From an uncultured Prevotellaceae bacterium (lineage in GTDB: Bacteria; Bacteroidota; Bacteroidia; Bacteroidales; Bacteroidaceae), in the NCBI GenBank assembly GCA_902776665.1, contig CACYQZ010000003.1:1-64000 (forward strand): DNA of 64,000 nt. Direction: 5' to 3'. Shown in pieces: positions 26,426 through 35,404 of the stretch. The stretch's first letter is position 1; every line of letters begins with the position of its first letter. The notes below the pieces were generated by a model. That model saw only the letters and a list, made by a program, of their open reading frames with translations. It had not been told where the DNA came from and made no database searches. The translations under genes and the position numbers were made by a program.

Positions 26426-26433
26426 CAAAGGTA
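26426..26433 (-). promoter_or_regulatory. -7 box for the corA transcript
   Basis: Minus-strand TACCTTTG. It places the start near 26420, upstream of the leader ORF, giving a leader of about 140 bases. Confidence 0.6.
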
Positions 26434-26496
26434 AGCATTTTTTTGTGAAATCGTGCGAAAAAACGAATATTTTTCCTCTGTTTTTGAAAAAAAATG

Positions 26497-26504
26497 TATC
26501 TTTG
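26497..26504 (+). promoter_or_regulatory. -7 box for the GH20 gene
   Basis: TATCTTTG, 47 bases before ATG 26552. It lies inside the longer in-frame ORF beginning at 26453, so that earlier start is unlikely. Confidence 0.65.
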
Positions 26505-26551
26505 CAAGGTCGTTCGACAGGAAAGTCGGCGATTTTTTCCGTGAAAAAGAG

Positions 26552-28489
26552 ATGAAGATGTATATAAATAAGGTGTGGAGGCGAGTTCTTTTAGGGCTTT
26601 TACTCAGTGCTTCTTATATGTTGGCGAATGCTCGTGTGCCGCACCTGCTTCCTCGTCCGCAGCAACTCGTCGAGAACGTCGGCGAGAAGATGTTTCTGTT
26701 GGGTCGGAAGGTGGCGTTGAGCGACCCGACGAACTGCCAAATGCTGCGCGATGTTTTCGAGGAAAACGACTGCGAAATCGTCGAAAAGTCGAAGGGTAGG
26801 GTGGAAGTGCGGCTCGTGGATGCGATTTCGGGTGCTTTCGACTATCGGCTCGACGGCTACGAAAACGAGGCTTACCGCTTGACGGTCACAGAACATTTGA
26901 TTCTGATTGAGGCAATGACACCGACGGGTGTGATTCGCGCTGCGCAGACGCTTCAGCAGTTGGCCGAGGGCTACAAGGCGCGGTCGGCCATTGAAGCCGT
27001 GACCATCACCGACTGGCCCGCTTTCAAATTGCGCGGGTTTATGCACGACTGCGGTCGAAGTTTTATTCCAATCGACGACCTGAAACGCCACATCCGACTG
27101 CTTTCGCGCTTCAAAATCAATACGTTTCACTGGCATCTGACCGAAAATCAGGCTTGGCGGTTCGAGGTGAAAAGTTATCCGCAACTCACTGCCGCCGCTT
27201 CGATGATGCGCAACGCGGGGCAGTTCTACACGCAGGACGAATGTCGCGAATTGGAGGCTTATGCACGGCAATTCGGCATCGTTGTCATTCCCGAAATCGA
27301 CATTCCTGGCCACAGCGCGGCGTTTCGTCGGGCGATGGGTCACGATATGCAGACGCGACAGGGCTTGAACGTGCTGAAAAGTGTGCTTGCCGAGGTCGTC
27401 GAGGCGTTTCCGCAGGCACCTTACATCCATCTCGGTGCCGACGAGGTGAAAATTACGATGTCCGAACTCGTTCCGTCGTTGATGGCGTGGGTGCGGTCGT
27501 TGGGGCGCAAGGCGGTGGTTTGGAATCCGACCGCTATCGACGCTTCGCAGGCCGATATGGTGCAGGTTTGGAGCCGCACGGGACAGATGATTTCGGGTCG
27601 TCCGAACATCGACTGCCGACTGAACTATCTGAACCATTTCGACCTGTTTTCCGACGTGGCCGCCAACTATCTCCGTCCGATTTTCGGTGCCGAGCAAGGC
27701 TCAGAAGAGATGGCTGGAACCATCGCCTGCGTTTGGAACGACCACGTTCTGCCGTCCGTTGCCGACATCGAGCGGCAAAACAGTTTTTATGTGGCGACGA
27801 TAGCCTCTGCTGCGAGAGCTTGGCAGGGCGGAAAACCCTCTTTTGAGGGACAAAACTCCTCGTTTGTCGTTCCTCGAATCTCGAAAGATTTTTCTGATTT
27901 TGAAGACCGCTTCCTCTTCCACAAGACCCATTCGCTCGAAAACGAGCCGATTGCGTATGTTCGGCAGTCGCATTTGCGGTGGAAGGTCGATTTCAAGGGC
28001 AAAACCTACGAGGCGATGGGCGCGACGGTCTATTTGAACCACACGTGGCGACAGCACGTAGAAGGGCTTTTGCCGTTGGGTCAGACGGGTGACACCGCCT
28101 ACGTTTCCACCCGCGTTTTCTCGCCCGAGGAGCAGAAAGTTGGCGCCCTCATCGAATTTCAGAACTATTCGCGCTCCGATGCCGATACCGTGCCCGACTA
28201 TGGCCGTTGGGATTTTCGGGGTTCGCGCATCTGGCTCAACGGCGTGGAAATCATCGCACCGCTGTGGCAACACCACGGTCAGCGTGTCGGACTTGAAACA
28301 CCGCTCGCCGACGAGAATATGGCAGCAAGAAAACCCTTCGTGCTCCATCTCGACAAAGGTTGGAACACGGTGAAAATGGTGCTTCCCTATGCGGAAACGC
28401 CGAAAATTCGCCTCAATAAATGGATGTTTACCTTCGTGTTCACCGACCTCGAAGGCCGTCGCGCCCTCGACCTTGATTATGCGCCATGA
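26552..28489 (+). CDS. GH20 beta-N-acetylhexosaminidase
   Basis: The 645-residue exported enzyme removes terminal GlcNAc or GalNAc. A signal peptide (LLGLLLSASYMLANA) leads into a GH20b domain (about 30-150) and the catalytic barrel, with GFMHDCGRSFIPIDDLKRH, FHWHLTENQAWR, EIDIPGHSAAF and the catalytic pair in HLGADEV (Asp297-Glu298). The first residues fit two close methionines (26552, 26558). A heptamer array lies in frame at 27855-27882. It stands alone next to the fructan locus; the GH18-like protein could supply substrate. Confidence 0.92.
   Translation: MKMYINKVWRRVLLGLLLSASYMLANARVPHLLPRPQQLVENVGEKMFLLGRKVALSDPTNCQMLRDVFEENDCEIVEKSKGRVEVRLVDAISGAFDYRLDGYENEAYRLTVTEHLILIEAMTPTGVIRAAQTLQQLAEGYKARSAIEAVTITDWPAFKLRGFMHDCGRSFIPIDDLKRHIRLLSRFKINTFHWHLTENQAWRFEVKSYPQLTAAASMMRNAGQFYTQDECRELEAYARQFGIVVIPEIDIPGHSAAFRRAMGHDMQTRQGLNVLKSVLAEVVEAFPQAPYIHLGADEVKITMSELVPSLMAWVRSLGRKAVVWNPTAIDASQADMVQVWSRTGQMISGRPNIDCRLNYLNHFDLFSDVAANYLRPIFGAEQGSEEMAGTIACVWNDHVLPSVADIERQNSFYVATIASAARAWQGGKPSFEGQNSSFVVPRISKDFSDFEDRFLFHKTHSLENEPIAYVRQSHLRWKVDFKGKTYEAMGATVYLNHTWRQHVEGLLPLGQTGDTAYVSTRVFSPEEQKVGALIEFQNYSRSDADTVPDYGRWDFRGSRIWLNGVEIIAPLWQHHGQRVGLETPLADENMAARKPFVLHLDKGWNTVKMVLPYAETPKIRLNKWMFTFVFTDLEGRRALDLDYAP
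27855..27882. repeat. intragenic heptamer array (ACTCCTC/GTTCCTC) in the GH20 gene
   Basis: Four units ACTCCTC, GTTTGTC, GTTCCTC, GAATCTC, encoding NSSFVVPRIS after the catalytic barrel. Confidence 0.75.
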
Positions 28490-28555
28490 AGATGTATTTT
28501 TATGAAAAATTGAACGAAAAATCGAATATTTTTCCCTTATTTTAGAAAAAAAATG

Positions 28556-28563
28556 TATCTTTG
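28556..28563 (+). promoter_or_regulatory. -7 box for the fructan regulator gene
   Basis: TATCTTTG, 30 bases before the ATG at 28594. An AAATGAAC operator-like site lies immediately downstream (28579-28589). Confidence 0.6.
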
Positions 28564-28578
28564 CAGGGATTTTTTACG

Positions 28579-28589
28579 AAATGAACAAT
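28579..28589 (+). promoter_or_regulatory. operator-like site AAATGAACAAT in the regulator's own leader
   Basis: Differs at one base from the 11-bp arms of the inverted repeat upstream of susC. A looser relative (AAATTGAACGAAAAA) lies upstream at 28508-28522. Being downstream of the expected start site, it would fit autorepression. Confidence 0.5.
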
Positions 28590-28593
28590 TTTT

Positions 28594-30207
28594 ATGGACG
28601 GTGGACTAAAAAATAGATACAAAAATATAAGGTACGAAAGGCTTTGGCTTCGCGTGGTTTGCGCCCTTGTCTTCGTGCTGCTGGTGTCGTGCTCTCGGAA
28701 CGATAAGAAATATCTCATCGGTGTGTCGCAATGCAGTAGCGACATCTGGCGCAACAAACTCATCGCCGAGATTGAAACCGCCAACTACAGCCACGACGAC
28801 GTGGCGTTGAGCATCGTTTCTGCCAACGACGACGACCAACGGCAAATCGCCCAAATCGACAGCCTCATCAGCGTGGGAGTCGATTTGCTCATCGTGTCGC
28901 CCAACCAAGTTTCGACCATTTCGCCAGCCATCGACCGCGCCTTCCAGAAAGGCATCAAGGTGATACTTTTCGACCGCAAGACCGACAGTCCGAACTACAC
29001 TGCTTTCATGGGTGCCGACAACTATGCTGTGGGGCACGCCATGGGCGAATACATCGCCAATCAATTGGGCGGACAAGGCAATGTGCTCGAAATCACGGGA
29101 CTCAAAGGCTCCTCGCCCGCCATCGATCGTCATCGTGGTTTTGCCGATGCCATTGCAAAACATCCGAAAATGCGGCTACTCGCGTCGCTGCAGGGCGACT
29201 GGACAGAGGAAAGTGCTTCCAAGGCGATGCAAGATTTTATGGCAAAAAATCCCTCGGTCAGCAGTCAAATCGACTATGTTTTCGGACAAAATGACCGCAT
29301 GGCCATCGGTGCACGGGCGGCTTTCGTTGCATCGAAAACGACCGAAAAACTTCCTGCTTTCTGCGGAATCGACGCGCTGGCCATCCCCGACGGCGGCATC
29401 GAGCAGATTCTCAAGGGAAATCTCGAGGCTTCGTATATTTATCCCACGCGTGGCGACGAACTGTTTCAGTTGGCGATGAACATCCTCGAAGACAAGCCTT
29501 TCGAGCGTGAAAACCACCTGAAAGCCGCCATTGTCACCCGCGACAATGCCAATGTGATGCTCATGCAGGCCGAGGAATTGGCGCGTCAGACCCACAACAT
29601 CGAAACGATTCACGGAAGGGTGGACGACTACATGCAGCGGCTCGCCAACCAGCGTATTCTCACGGGTATGGCAATCGGCATCATCGTGCTGTTGGTCGTG
29701 GTCATCGTGCTTTTCTACCTCTATCACCTTCGCAAAATTGCTTTGCAGCGCGAGCGCGTCGTCAATACGCTGTGGAACCTCAAGCCCGAGGACGTTGCGG
29801 CCGTTCCAGAAGCTCATGTCGCTTCGGAAACCACCGAAGACACCGAGAATTCTGACCAAGAAAATGAAGACGAGCCCGTTCCCGTATCGCATTTCATCAC
29901 CCGATTCAAGGAAGTCATCGAAGCGCGTTTGGAAGACAGCGATGTGAGCGTTGAAGACCTCGCCGCCGACATGAATTTGAGTCGCGTGCAACTCTATCGC
30001 AAGGTGAAATCCCTGTCGGGTCGGTCGCCAGTGGAATTGCTGCGCACGGCTCGGTTGAATCGCGCCTATCAGTTGTTGCTCAGTTCCGACAAAAGCGTTT
30101 CGGAAGTGGCTTACGCCGTCGGATTTTCCGCACCGAGTTATTTCACGAAATGCTTCCGCGACGAATTTGGCGTCAGCCCGTCGGAAGTGAGCAATGAAAC
30201 CGCTTAA
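28594..30207 (+). CDS. membrane one-component regulator: sugar-binding periplasmic domain fused to AraC-type HTH
   Basis: The 537-residue protein has an N-terminal membrane anchor or signal segment (about 17-33, ending VSCS), a type I periplasmic sugar-binding domain (40-330; FDRKTDSPNYTAFMGADNY, ITGLKGSSPAIDRHRGF), one membrane helix (355-377), an acidic linker and a C-terminal AraC HTH (436-531; VEDLAADMNLSRVQLYRKVK, VSEVAYAVGFSAPSYFTKCF). The sensor resembles that of Bacteroides fructan HTCS regulators, but histidine kinase and receiver domains are absent. It likely senses fructose in the periplasm and activates the adjacent SusC operon. Confidence 0.88.
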   Translation: MDGGLKNRYKNIRYERLWLRVVCALVFVLLVSCSRNDKKYLIGVSQCSSDIWRNKLIAEIETANYSHDDVALSIVSANDDDQRQIAQIDSLISVGVDLLIVSPNQVSTISPAIDRAFQKGIKVILFDRKTDSPNYTAFMGADNYAVGHAMGEYIANQLGGQGNVLEITGLKGSSPAIDRHRGFADAIAKHPKMRLLASLQGDWTEESASKAMQDFMAKNPSVSSQIDYVFGQNDRMAIGARAAFVASKTTEKLPAFCGIDALAIPDGGIEQILKGNLEASYIYPTRGDELFQLAMNILEDKPFERENHLKAAIVTRDNANVMLMQAEELARQTHNIETIHGRVDDYMQRLANQRILTGMAIGIIVLLVVVIVLFYLYHLRKIALQRERVVNTLWNLKPEDVAAVPEAHVASETTEDTENSDQENEDEPVPVSHFITRFKEVIEARLEDSDVSVEDLAADMNLSRVQLYRKVKSLSGRSPVELLRTARLNRAYQLLLSSDKSVSEVAYAVGFSAPSYFTKCFRDEFGVSPSEVSNETA

Positions 30208-30270
30208 AACTTAGTTTTTTTGATTCTTTTCGGCTGTTTCCACCGTTATTTTTCGCGATTTTCTGCAATT

Positions 30271-30329
30271 ATCGTTCATTTGCTGTCAAAAATGTTACAT
30301 CGCAACAAATTTTCAATGAAATGAACGAT
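30271..30329. promoter_or_regulatory. inverted-repeat operator upstream of susC
   Basis: ATCGTTCATTT (30271-30281) and AAATGAACGAT (30319-30329) are perfect 11-bp inverted repeats 37 bases apart. The near arm ends 29 bases before the -7 box, a typical activator position. AraC-family dimers bind such spaced half-sites. Confidence 0.6.
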
Positions 30330-30358
30330 TTTTGTTTATGTTCGCATACAAAATAATA

Positions 30359-30366
30359 TAATTTTG
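30359..30366 (+). promoter_or_regulatory. -7 box for the fructan operon
   Basis: TAATTTTG, 59 bases before the susC ATG. It lacks a convincing TTG at -33, in keeping with activator dependence. Confidence 0.55.
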
Positions 30367-30425
30367 CAGCGAAAACGAAAACGTATCAAACAAACCTAAG
30401 TACTAACATTAAAATCAAACACAAC

Positions 30426-33400
30426 ATGGAAAAGCAGAAAACAATTTCAGCTCTTGGCCTGACTCGTCGGCTGTTCCTGTCGTTCGTCTTCCTCATGGTG
30501 GGCAGCATTGCCTTCGCCCAGACGGAAGCCAGCGGCACGATTGTTGACAACACAGGCGAACCCATCATCGGTGCCACCGTCATGGAGAAAGGCACGTCGA
30601 ACGGAACTATCACCGACATCGACGGAAATTTCCGCCTGAAGACCGCCACCGGTGCCACTCTCGTCGTCTCCTACATTGGCTTTGCCACGCAGGAGTTGCC
30701 CGCTTCGGCAGGTATGAACATCACTTTGAGCGACAACGCCAAGGAACTCTCCGAGGTGGTTGTCACGGGTTACACCGTACAGCGCAAGGCCGACCTGACT
30801 GGTGCGGTGGCTGTGGTGAAGACCGATGAACTCAAGACTTCGAGCGACACCGACCCCATGCGCGCCCTGCAAGGCAAGGTGCCGGGCATGACCATTTCGC
30901 ACGATGGCTCGCCAGTGGGTGCAGGTACGGTTCGCATTCGTGGTATCGGTTCGTTCAACTCGTCGCAGGACCCGCTCTTCATCATCGACGGCGTGCCCAC
31001 GACCACCAACCTGAACACCTTGAACATGAACGACATCGAGTCGATGCAGGTGCTGAAAGACGCAGCCTCGGCCAGTATCTACGGTTCGCGTGCTGCCAAC
31101 GGCGTCATCATCATCACGACGCGCTCGGGTAAGAAGGGCGACAAGGTGAAAGTCGATTTCTCGGCCAATGTCACCGCGCAGTTCTACAACTCGCAGACGA
31201 TGATGAAACTCGCCAACACCGCCGAGTATGCCACCTCGATGGCTCAGGCCGCCCTCAACGACGGACTCGACCCCGTGGCCTACGCTTCTAACTACGGTTT
31301 GAATCTCAATGCCAAGGAAGGTACGCACATCCGCGCATGGGATCCCGCCAAAGGCGACTACAACGATTACACGGTGAATGGTCTTTACGACGGATTCATC
31401 AATGCGAAGCGCACGATGCGATTCTCCGACACCGACTGGCTCAAGGAGATTTCTCGCACGGGCTTCCTGCAGAACTACGACCTCGCCATTTCGAACGCCA
31501 CCGACAGAACTTCGGCCTTGGTTTCGTTTGGTTATAAGAAGAACAACGGTATCTTGAAATACACTGATTTCGAGAGCATTTCGGGTCGTATCAACACCAG
31601 TTTCAAAATCAACAAGATGCTGACCATCGGCGAAAACATGACCATCACCTATTCGAATCAGGTCGATTGCCAGCCGCTGGAAAATGCTCTGAAGATGGCT
31701 CCCACGGTGCCTGTGTATGAAGAAGACGGCGTGACCTTCTCAGGTCCTGTCGGTGGCATGAGCGACCGCCAGAATCCGCTCCGCGAACTCTACCACAACC
31801 GCGACAACCGCCTGAAAATCTGGCGTATCTTCGGTAATGCCTATGTCAATCTGACGCCAGTCAAGGGACTGCTGTTGCGCTCGAACTTCGGTATCGACTA
31901 CGACGCCGGCTTCATCCACAGCGTCACCTACACGTGGCACTCCGACGTGGTGAACAACTCCACGCCTGCCGCCTCGGTTTCGCAGGCCAACGACTTGAAG
32001 TGGACGTGGTCGAACACCGCCACCTACAACTTCACGCTCGCTGCCGAGCACACGTTCAACATCCTCGCCGGTATGGAACTTCACAGCCAGACCCGCGACG
32101 ATTTCTCGTCGTATGCTCAGATGTACGCCTTGGAAAACTACAAATACATGTGGCCCAATGCCGCCACGGGAACGCAGCGTGCCTCGGGTATCGAGGAAGG
32201 CTACAACCTCGTGTCGTTCTTCGGCAAAATCGACTATAACTGGAAAGACCTGCTGCTGGCTTCGTTCACGATTCGTCACGACGGTTCGAGCCGTTTCGGT
32301 GAGAACAACCGCTATGGTACGTTCCCCGCTGTGACGCTCGGTTATCGTATTTCGCAGCATCTCAACCAAAACTGGATCGACGACTTGAAACTGCGTGCAT
32401 CGTGGGGTGAAACGGGTAACCAAGCCATCTCGAACTACGCTCGCTACGGTCTGTATGCCGCAACCTACGGCGGTGGTCGCAACGAATCGACTGCCTACGA
32501 CATCGCCCTGCAAGGTTCGGGTATCTTCCCCTCGGGCTACCGCGCCACACAGTCGCAGAACAACAACCTGAAGTGGGAAACCACCGAGCAGTACAACCTC
32601 GGTCTCGACTTCACGCTCTTCGGCAACTCGCTCTATGGTACGGTCGATGCTTATATTAAAAAGGTGAAAGACATGCTCATCAATCCCGCCTACCTCGGTT
32701 CGATGGGTGAGGGTGGTGCTTCGTGGCTGAATGGTCCGAGCCTGCAGAACAAGGGTATGGAGTTTGCCTTGGGCTATCGCCACACCACCAACTACGGTCT
32801 GCGCTACAATGTCAATGGTAGCCTCGACTTCTTCCGTTCGAAGGTGACTTATCTGCCCGAGACGACGACCGGTTCCTATGTGCACACCGCCAAGGAAAAC
32901 CTCGTCGAGTCGAAGCGCCCCTACGGTTCCATCGTGGGATACGTGGTTGACGGACTCTTCCAGAATCGCGAGGAAGTGCTGGCCAGCGGTCAGGACAACG
33001 CCCGCGTGGGTGGTTTGAAATATGCCGACCTCGACGGTAACGGCATCATCAACGAGCAAGACCAAACTTGGATTTTCTCGCCCGTGCCCGATTTCTCTTG
33101 GGGTTTGAACTTCGAACTTGGCTACAAGGATTTCGACTTCACCATGTTCTGGCAGGGTGTCGCTGGTCAGGATGTTTACAACGACCAGAAGTTCCAAACC
33201 GACTTCTACAGCATCACCGATGCTGGTTCGAACAAGGGTAATCGCATGTTGGGTGCTTGGACGACAGGCAACACCTCATCGACCATTCCCGCTCTGACCA
33301 CCAACAACGTCGGCAACGAGAACCGCACCTCGACCTATTTCGTGGAAAATGGTTCTTACGCCAAACTCCGTCAGGTGCAAATCGGCTACTCGCTGCCCGC

Positions 33401-33566
33401 TTCCATCGTGCAGAAACTGAGCATGAGCAGCCTCCGCTTCTACGTTTCGGGCCACAACCTGCTGACGCTGAAGACCAAGTCGCTGACTTGCTCCGACCCC
33501 GAGAACCCGCGTTGGATGTATCCTAACAACACCTCGTTCACACTCGGACTTCAGGCTTCGTTTTAA
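30426..33566 (+). CDS. SusC/RagA-type TonB-dependent outer membrane transporter (fructan)
   Basis: The 1046-residue outer membrane importer has a signal peptide (FLSFVFLMVGSIAFAQ), a CarboxypepD_reg-like domain (GEPIIGATVMEKGTSNGTITD), a TonB-box-like VVVTGY segment, a plug domain (VRIRGIGSFNSSQDPLFIIDG) and a long beta-barrel ending in an aromatic residue (LGLQASF). It forms a pair with the SusD gene directly downstream. Substrate assignment to fructan or fructo-oligosaccharides rests on the GH32 enzymes and fructokinase in the same operon. Confidence 0.95.
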   Translation: MEKQKTISALGLTRRLFLSFVFLMVGSIAFAQTEASGTIVDNTGEPIIGATVMEKGTSNGTITDIDGNFRLKTATGATLVVSYIGFATQELPASAGMNITLSDNAKELSEVVVTGYTVQRKADLTGAVAVVKTDELKTSSDTDPMRALQGKVPGMTISHDGSPVGAGTVRIRGIGSFNSSQDPLFIIDGVPTTTNLNTLNMNDIESMQVLKDAASASIYGSRAANGVIIITTRSGKKGDKVKVDFSANVTAQFYNSQTMMKLANTAEYATSMAQAALNDGLDPVAYASNYGLNLNAKEGTHIRAWDPAKGDYNDYTVNGLYDGFINAKRTMRFSDTDWLKEISRTGFLQNYDLAISNATDRTSALVSFGYKKNNGILKYTDFESISGRINTSFKINKMLTIGENMTITYSNQVDCQPLENALKMAPTVPVYEEDGVTFSGPVGGMSDRQNPLRELYHNRDNRLKIWRIFGNAYVNLTPVKGLLLRSNFGIDYDAGFIHSVTYTWHSDVVNNSTPAASVSQANDLKWTWSNTATYNFTLAAEHTFNILAGMELHSQTRDDFSSYAQMYALENYKYMWPNAATGTQRASGIEEGYNLVSFFGKIDYNWKDLLLASFTIRHDGSSRFGENNRYGTFPAVTLGYRISQHLNQNWIDDLKLRASWGETGNQAISNYARYGLYAATYGGGRNESTAYDIALQGSGIFPSGYRATQSQNNNLKWETTEQYNLGLDFTLFGNSLYGTVDAYIKKVKDMLINPAYLGSMGEGGASWLNGPSLQNKGMEFALGYRHTTNYGLRYNVNGSLDFFRSKVTYLPETTTGSYVHTAKENLVESKRPYGSIVGYVVDGLFQNREEVLASGQDNARVGGLKYADLDGNGIINEQDQTWIFSPVPDFSWGLNFELGYKDFDFTMFWQGVAGQDVYNDQKFQTDFYSITDAGSNKGNRMLGAWTTGNTSSTIPALTTNNVGNENRTSTYFVENGSYAKLRQVQIGYSLPASIVQKLSMSSLRFYVSGHNLLTLKTKSLTCSDPENPRWMYPNNTSFTLGLQASF

Positions 33567-33601
33567 TGATTAAAATGTTTCAAGGTAAAAAAGTTAAAGT
33601 T

Positions 33602-35359
33602 ATGATTACCAAATATATCAAGAATATTGCATTTGCAGGTCTGGTCGGTTTCGCCACCGCAGCAAGCCTCTCTTCCTGCAACGATTTCATCGATGTTGAG
33701 CCGCAGGGTGTCATCAGCGAAGACCTGGCCATGAGCCAGCCCAATGAAATGGTTACCTCGGCTTACGCCAAACTGGGCGACGACTGGTACACCTATCCTT
33801 TCAACCTCTGGCCCTACGGCGACGTTTCGAGCGACGATGCCATGAAAGGCGGTTCGGGAACAACCGACACGAACTATCACCCCGTGGAAGTGTGGTCAAC
33901 GCTGACCGCTTCGACCCCCGACCACATGGACGAACAGTGGTATCACTTCTATTGCAGCATCAGCCGTTGCAACCGCGCACTGGTGTCGCTGGCTCAGTAT
34001 GGCGACGAGAAACTCGGTGCCGAGACGAAGGCTATCCGCGAGGCTGAAGTTCGCTTCCTTCGCGCACATTTCTACTTCAAACTGGTGCAAATGTGGTATC
34101 AAGTGCCTTGGATCGACGAGGAAGTCTATAAGAACCACACTGAGGAGCAGACTCCCAACAACCAGTTCACCCACGCTGAACTGATGGAGAAAATCGTGGC
34201 CGACTTCAAGGTTGCCTACGACGTTCTGCCCGTCACGCAGGCGGAAGGCGGTCGTGCCAACAAGATTGCTGCCGCTGCCTACCTCGCCAAGTGCTATCTG
34301 ACGATGGCTTGGGGCGACGGCTACGAAGCAACGACCGGCGTCAACCACATCAACCAGCAGTATATGCAGGAAGTGGTGAAATACACCGAAGTGGTGAAAA
34401 ATTCTTCCTACGGCTACCTCGAGGACTACGGCGACATCTTCCTGCCCGAGTACAAAAACTCGAAAGAGAGCATTTTCGCCGTGCAACACTCTGACTACAA
34501 AGACGATAACACGCTCTTCGGACGTGCCAACTGGTCGAACATGCTGAACGGCTGCTGGGGTATCTGGTCGTGCGGATGGGACTTCCACAAGCCCACACAG
34601 AACCTCGTCAACGCCTTCAAGACGAAAGACGGTCTGCCCATGTTCAACGACTTCAACAACGAAATTGCCTACCCCATCAATGGCAAGCCCACCGCTCAGA
34701 AATGGGATCCGCGCCTCTTCCACACGGTTGGAATGCCGACTTTCCCCTACAAATACGAGGCGGCATACACCATGACGAAGGACAATTCGCGCACGCCGAA
34801 CACCTACGGCTACTACGCTTCGATGAAGGAAGTGCCGCAGCGCTCGAAGGGCGAGACGTTCGACAACCCGTGGCAGGCATTCGCCATGAACGACTACGTG
34901 CTGCGCTACACCGACGTGATGCTCATGCGTGCCGAGGCCCTCATCGAGACGGGTAAACTCGAAGAGGCTCGCTCCATCATCAACGACATTCGCCAGCGTG
35001 CGAAGAACTCCGTCGGCAAGCACATCGGCTATGCCAAGGACCACTGCGACATCGCACTCTATCCCTCGACCTATTTCCAGACCAAGGAACAGGCTCGCCA
35101 GTGCTTGCAGTGGGAGCGTCGTCTGGAGCTCGCCATGGAAAATGGCCGCTACTTCGACCTGCGCCGCTGGGGTATCGCCTCGCAGACGCTCAACAAGTTC
35201 TTCGAGAAAGAACAGAACGTCAGCTACGAAGGACAGACTTATGCCCAGTACTACAAGGACGCTCACTACACAAGCGCCAAGAACGAGTACTTCCCCCTGC
35301 CTTACATCCAGCTCTTCTATGTGCCCGGACTCTACACGCAGAACAAAGGATATAAATAA
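33602..35359 (+). CDS. SusD/RagB-type surface glycan-binding lipoprotein
   Basis: The protein caps the SusC barrel and captures oligosaccharides. The start at 33602 (MITKYIKNIAF) gives 585 residues and a normal lipoprotein signal with lipobox LSSC; an in-frame ATG at 33566 overlaps the susC stop (TAATG) and may be used for coupling. Typical SusD features include the N-terminal CNDFIDVEPQG, the TPR-like helical region, and a C-terminal ending in FYVPGLYTQNKGYK. Confidence 0.93.
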   Translation: MITKYIKNIAFAGLVGFATAASLSSCNDFIDVEPQGVISEDLAMSQPNEMVTSAYAKLGDDWYTYPFNLWPYGDVSSDDAMKGGSGTTDTNYHPVEVWSTLTASTPDHMDEQWYHFYCSISRCNRALVSLAQYGDEKLGAETKAIREAEVRFLRAHFYFKLVQMWYQVPWIDEEVYKNHTEEQTPNNQFTHAELMEKIVADFKVAYDVLPVTQAEGGRANKIAAAAYLAKCYLTMAWGDGYEATTGVNHINQQYMQEVVKYTEVVKNSSYGYLEDYGDIFLPEYKNSKESIFAVQHSDYKDDNTLFGRANWSNMLNGCWGIWSCGWDFHKPTQNLVNAFKTKDGLPMFNDFNNEIAYPINGKPTAQKWDPRLFHTVGMPTFPYKYEAAYTMTKDNSRTPNTYGYYASMKEVPQRSKGETFDNPWQAFAMNDYVLRYTDVMLMRAEALIETGKLEEARSIINDIRQRAKNSVGKHIGYAKDHCDIALYPSTYFQTKEQARQCLQWERRLELAMENGRYFDLRRWGIASQTLNKFFEKEQNVSYEGQTYAQYYKDAHYTSAKNEYFPLPYIQLFYVPGLYTQNKGYK

Positions 35360-35404
35360 GGAGTTATAGAAGTTAAGTAGTTAAGTAGAAATATTTTAAG
35401 AGTT

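Noticed and set aside
26453-26551. Upstream start for the GH20 gene
   Set aside because: It lies before the promoter -7 box at 26497-26504, and the signal peptide begins at 26552.
28581-28616. 11-codon ORF overlapping the regulator start
   Set aside because: Short, no structure around it, and explained by the operator-like AAATGAAC sequence containing ATG.
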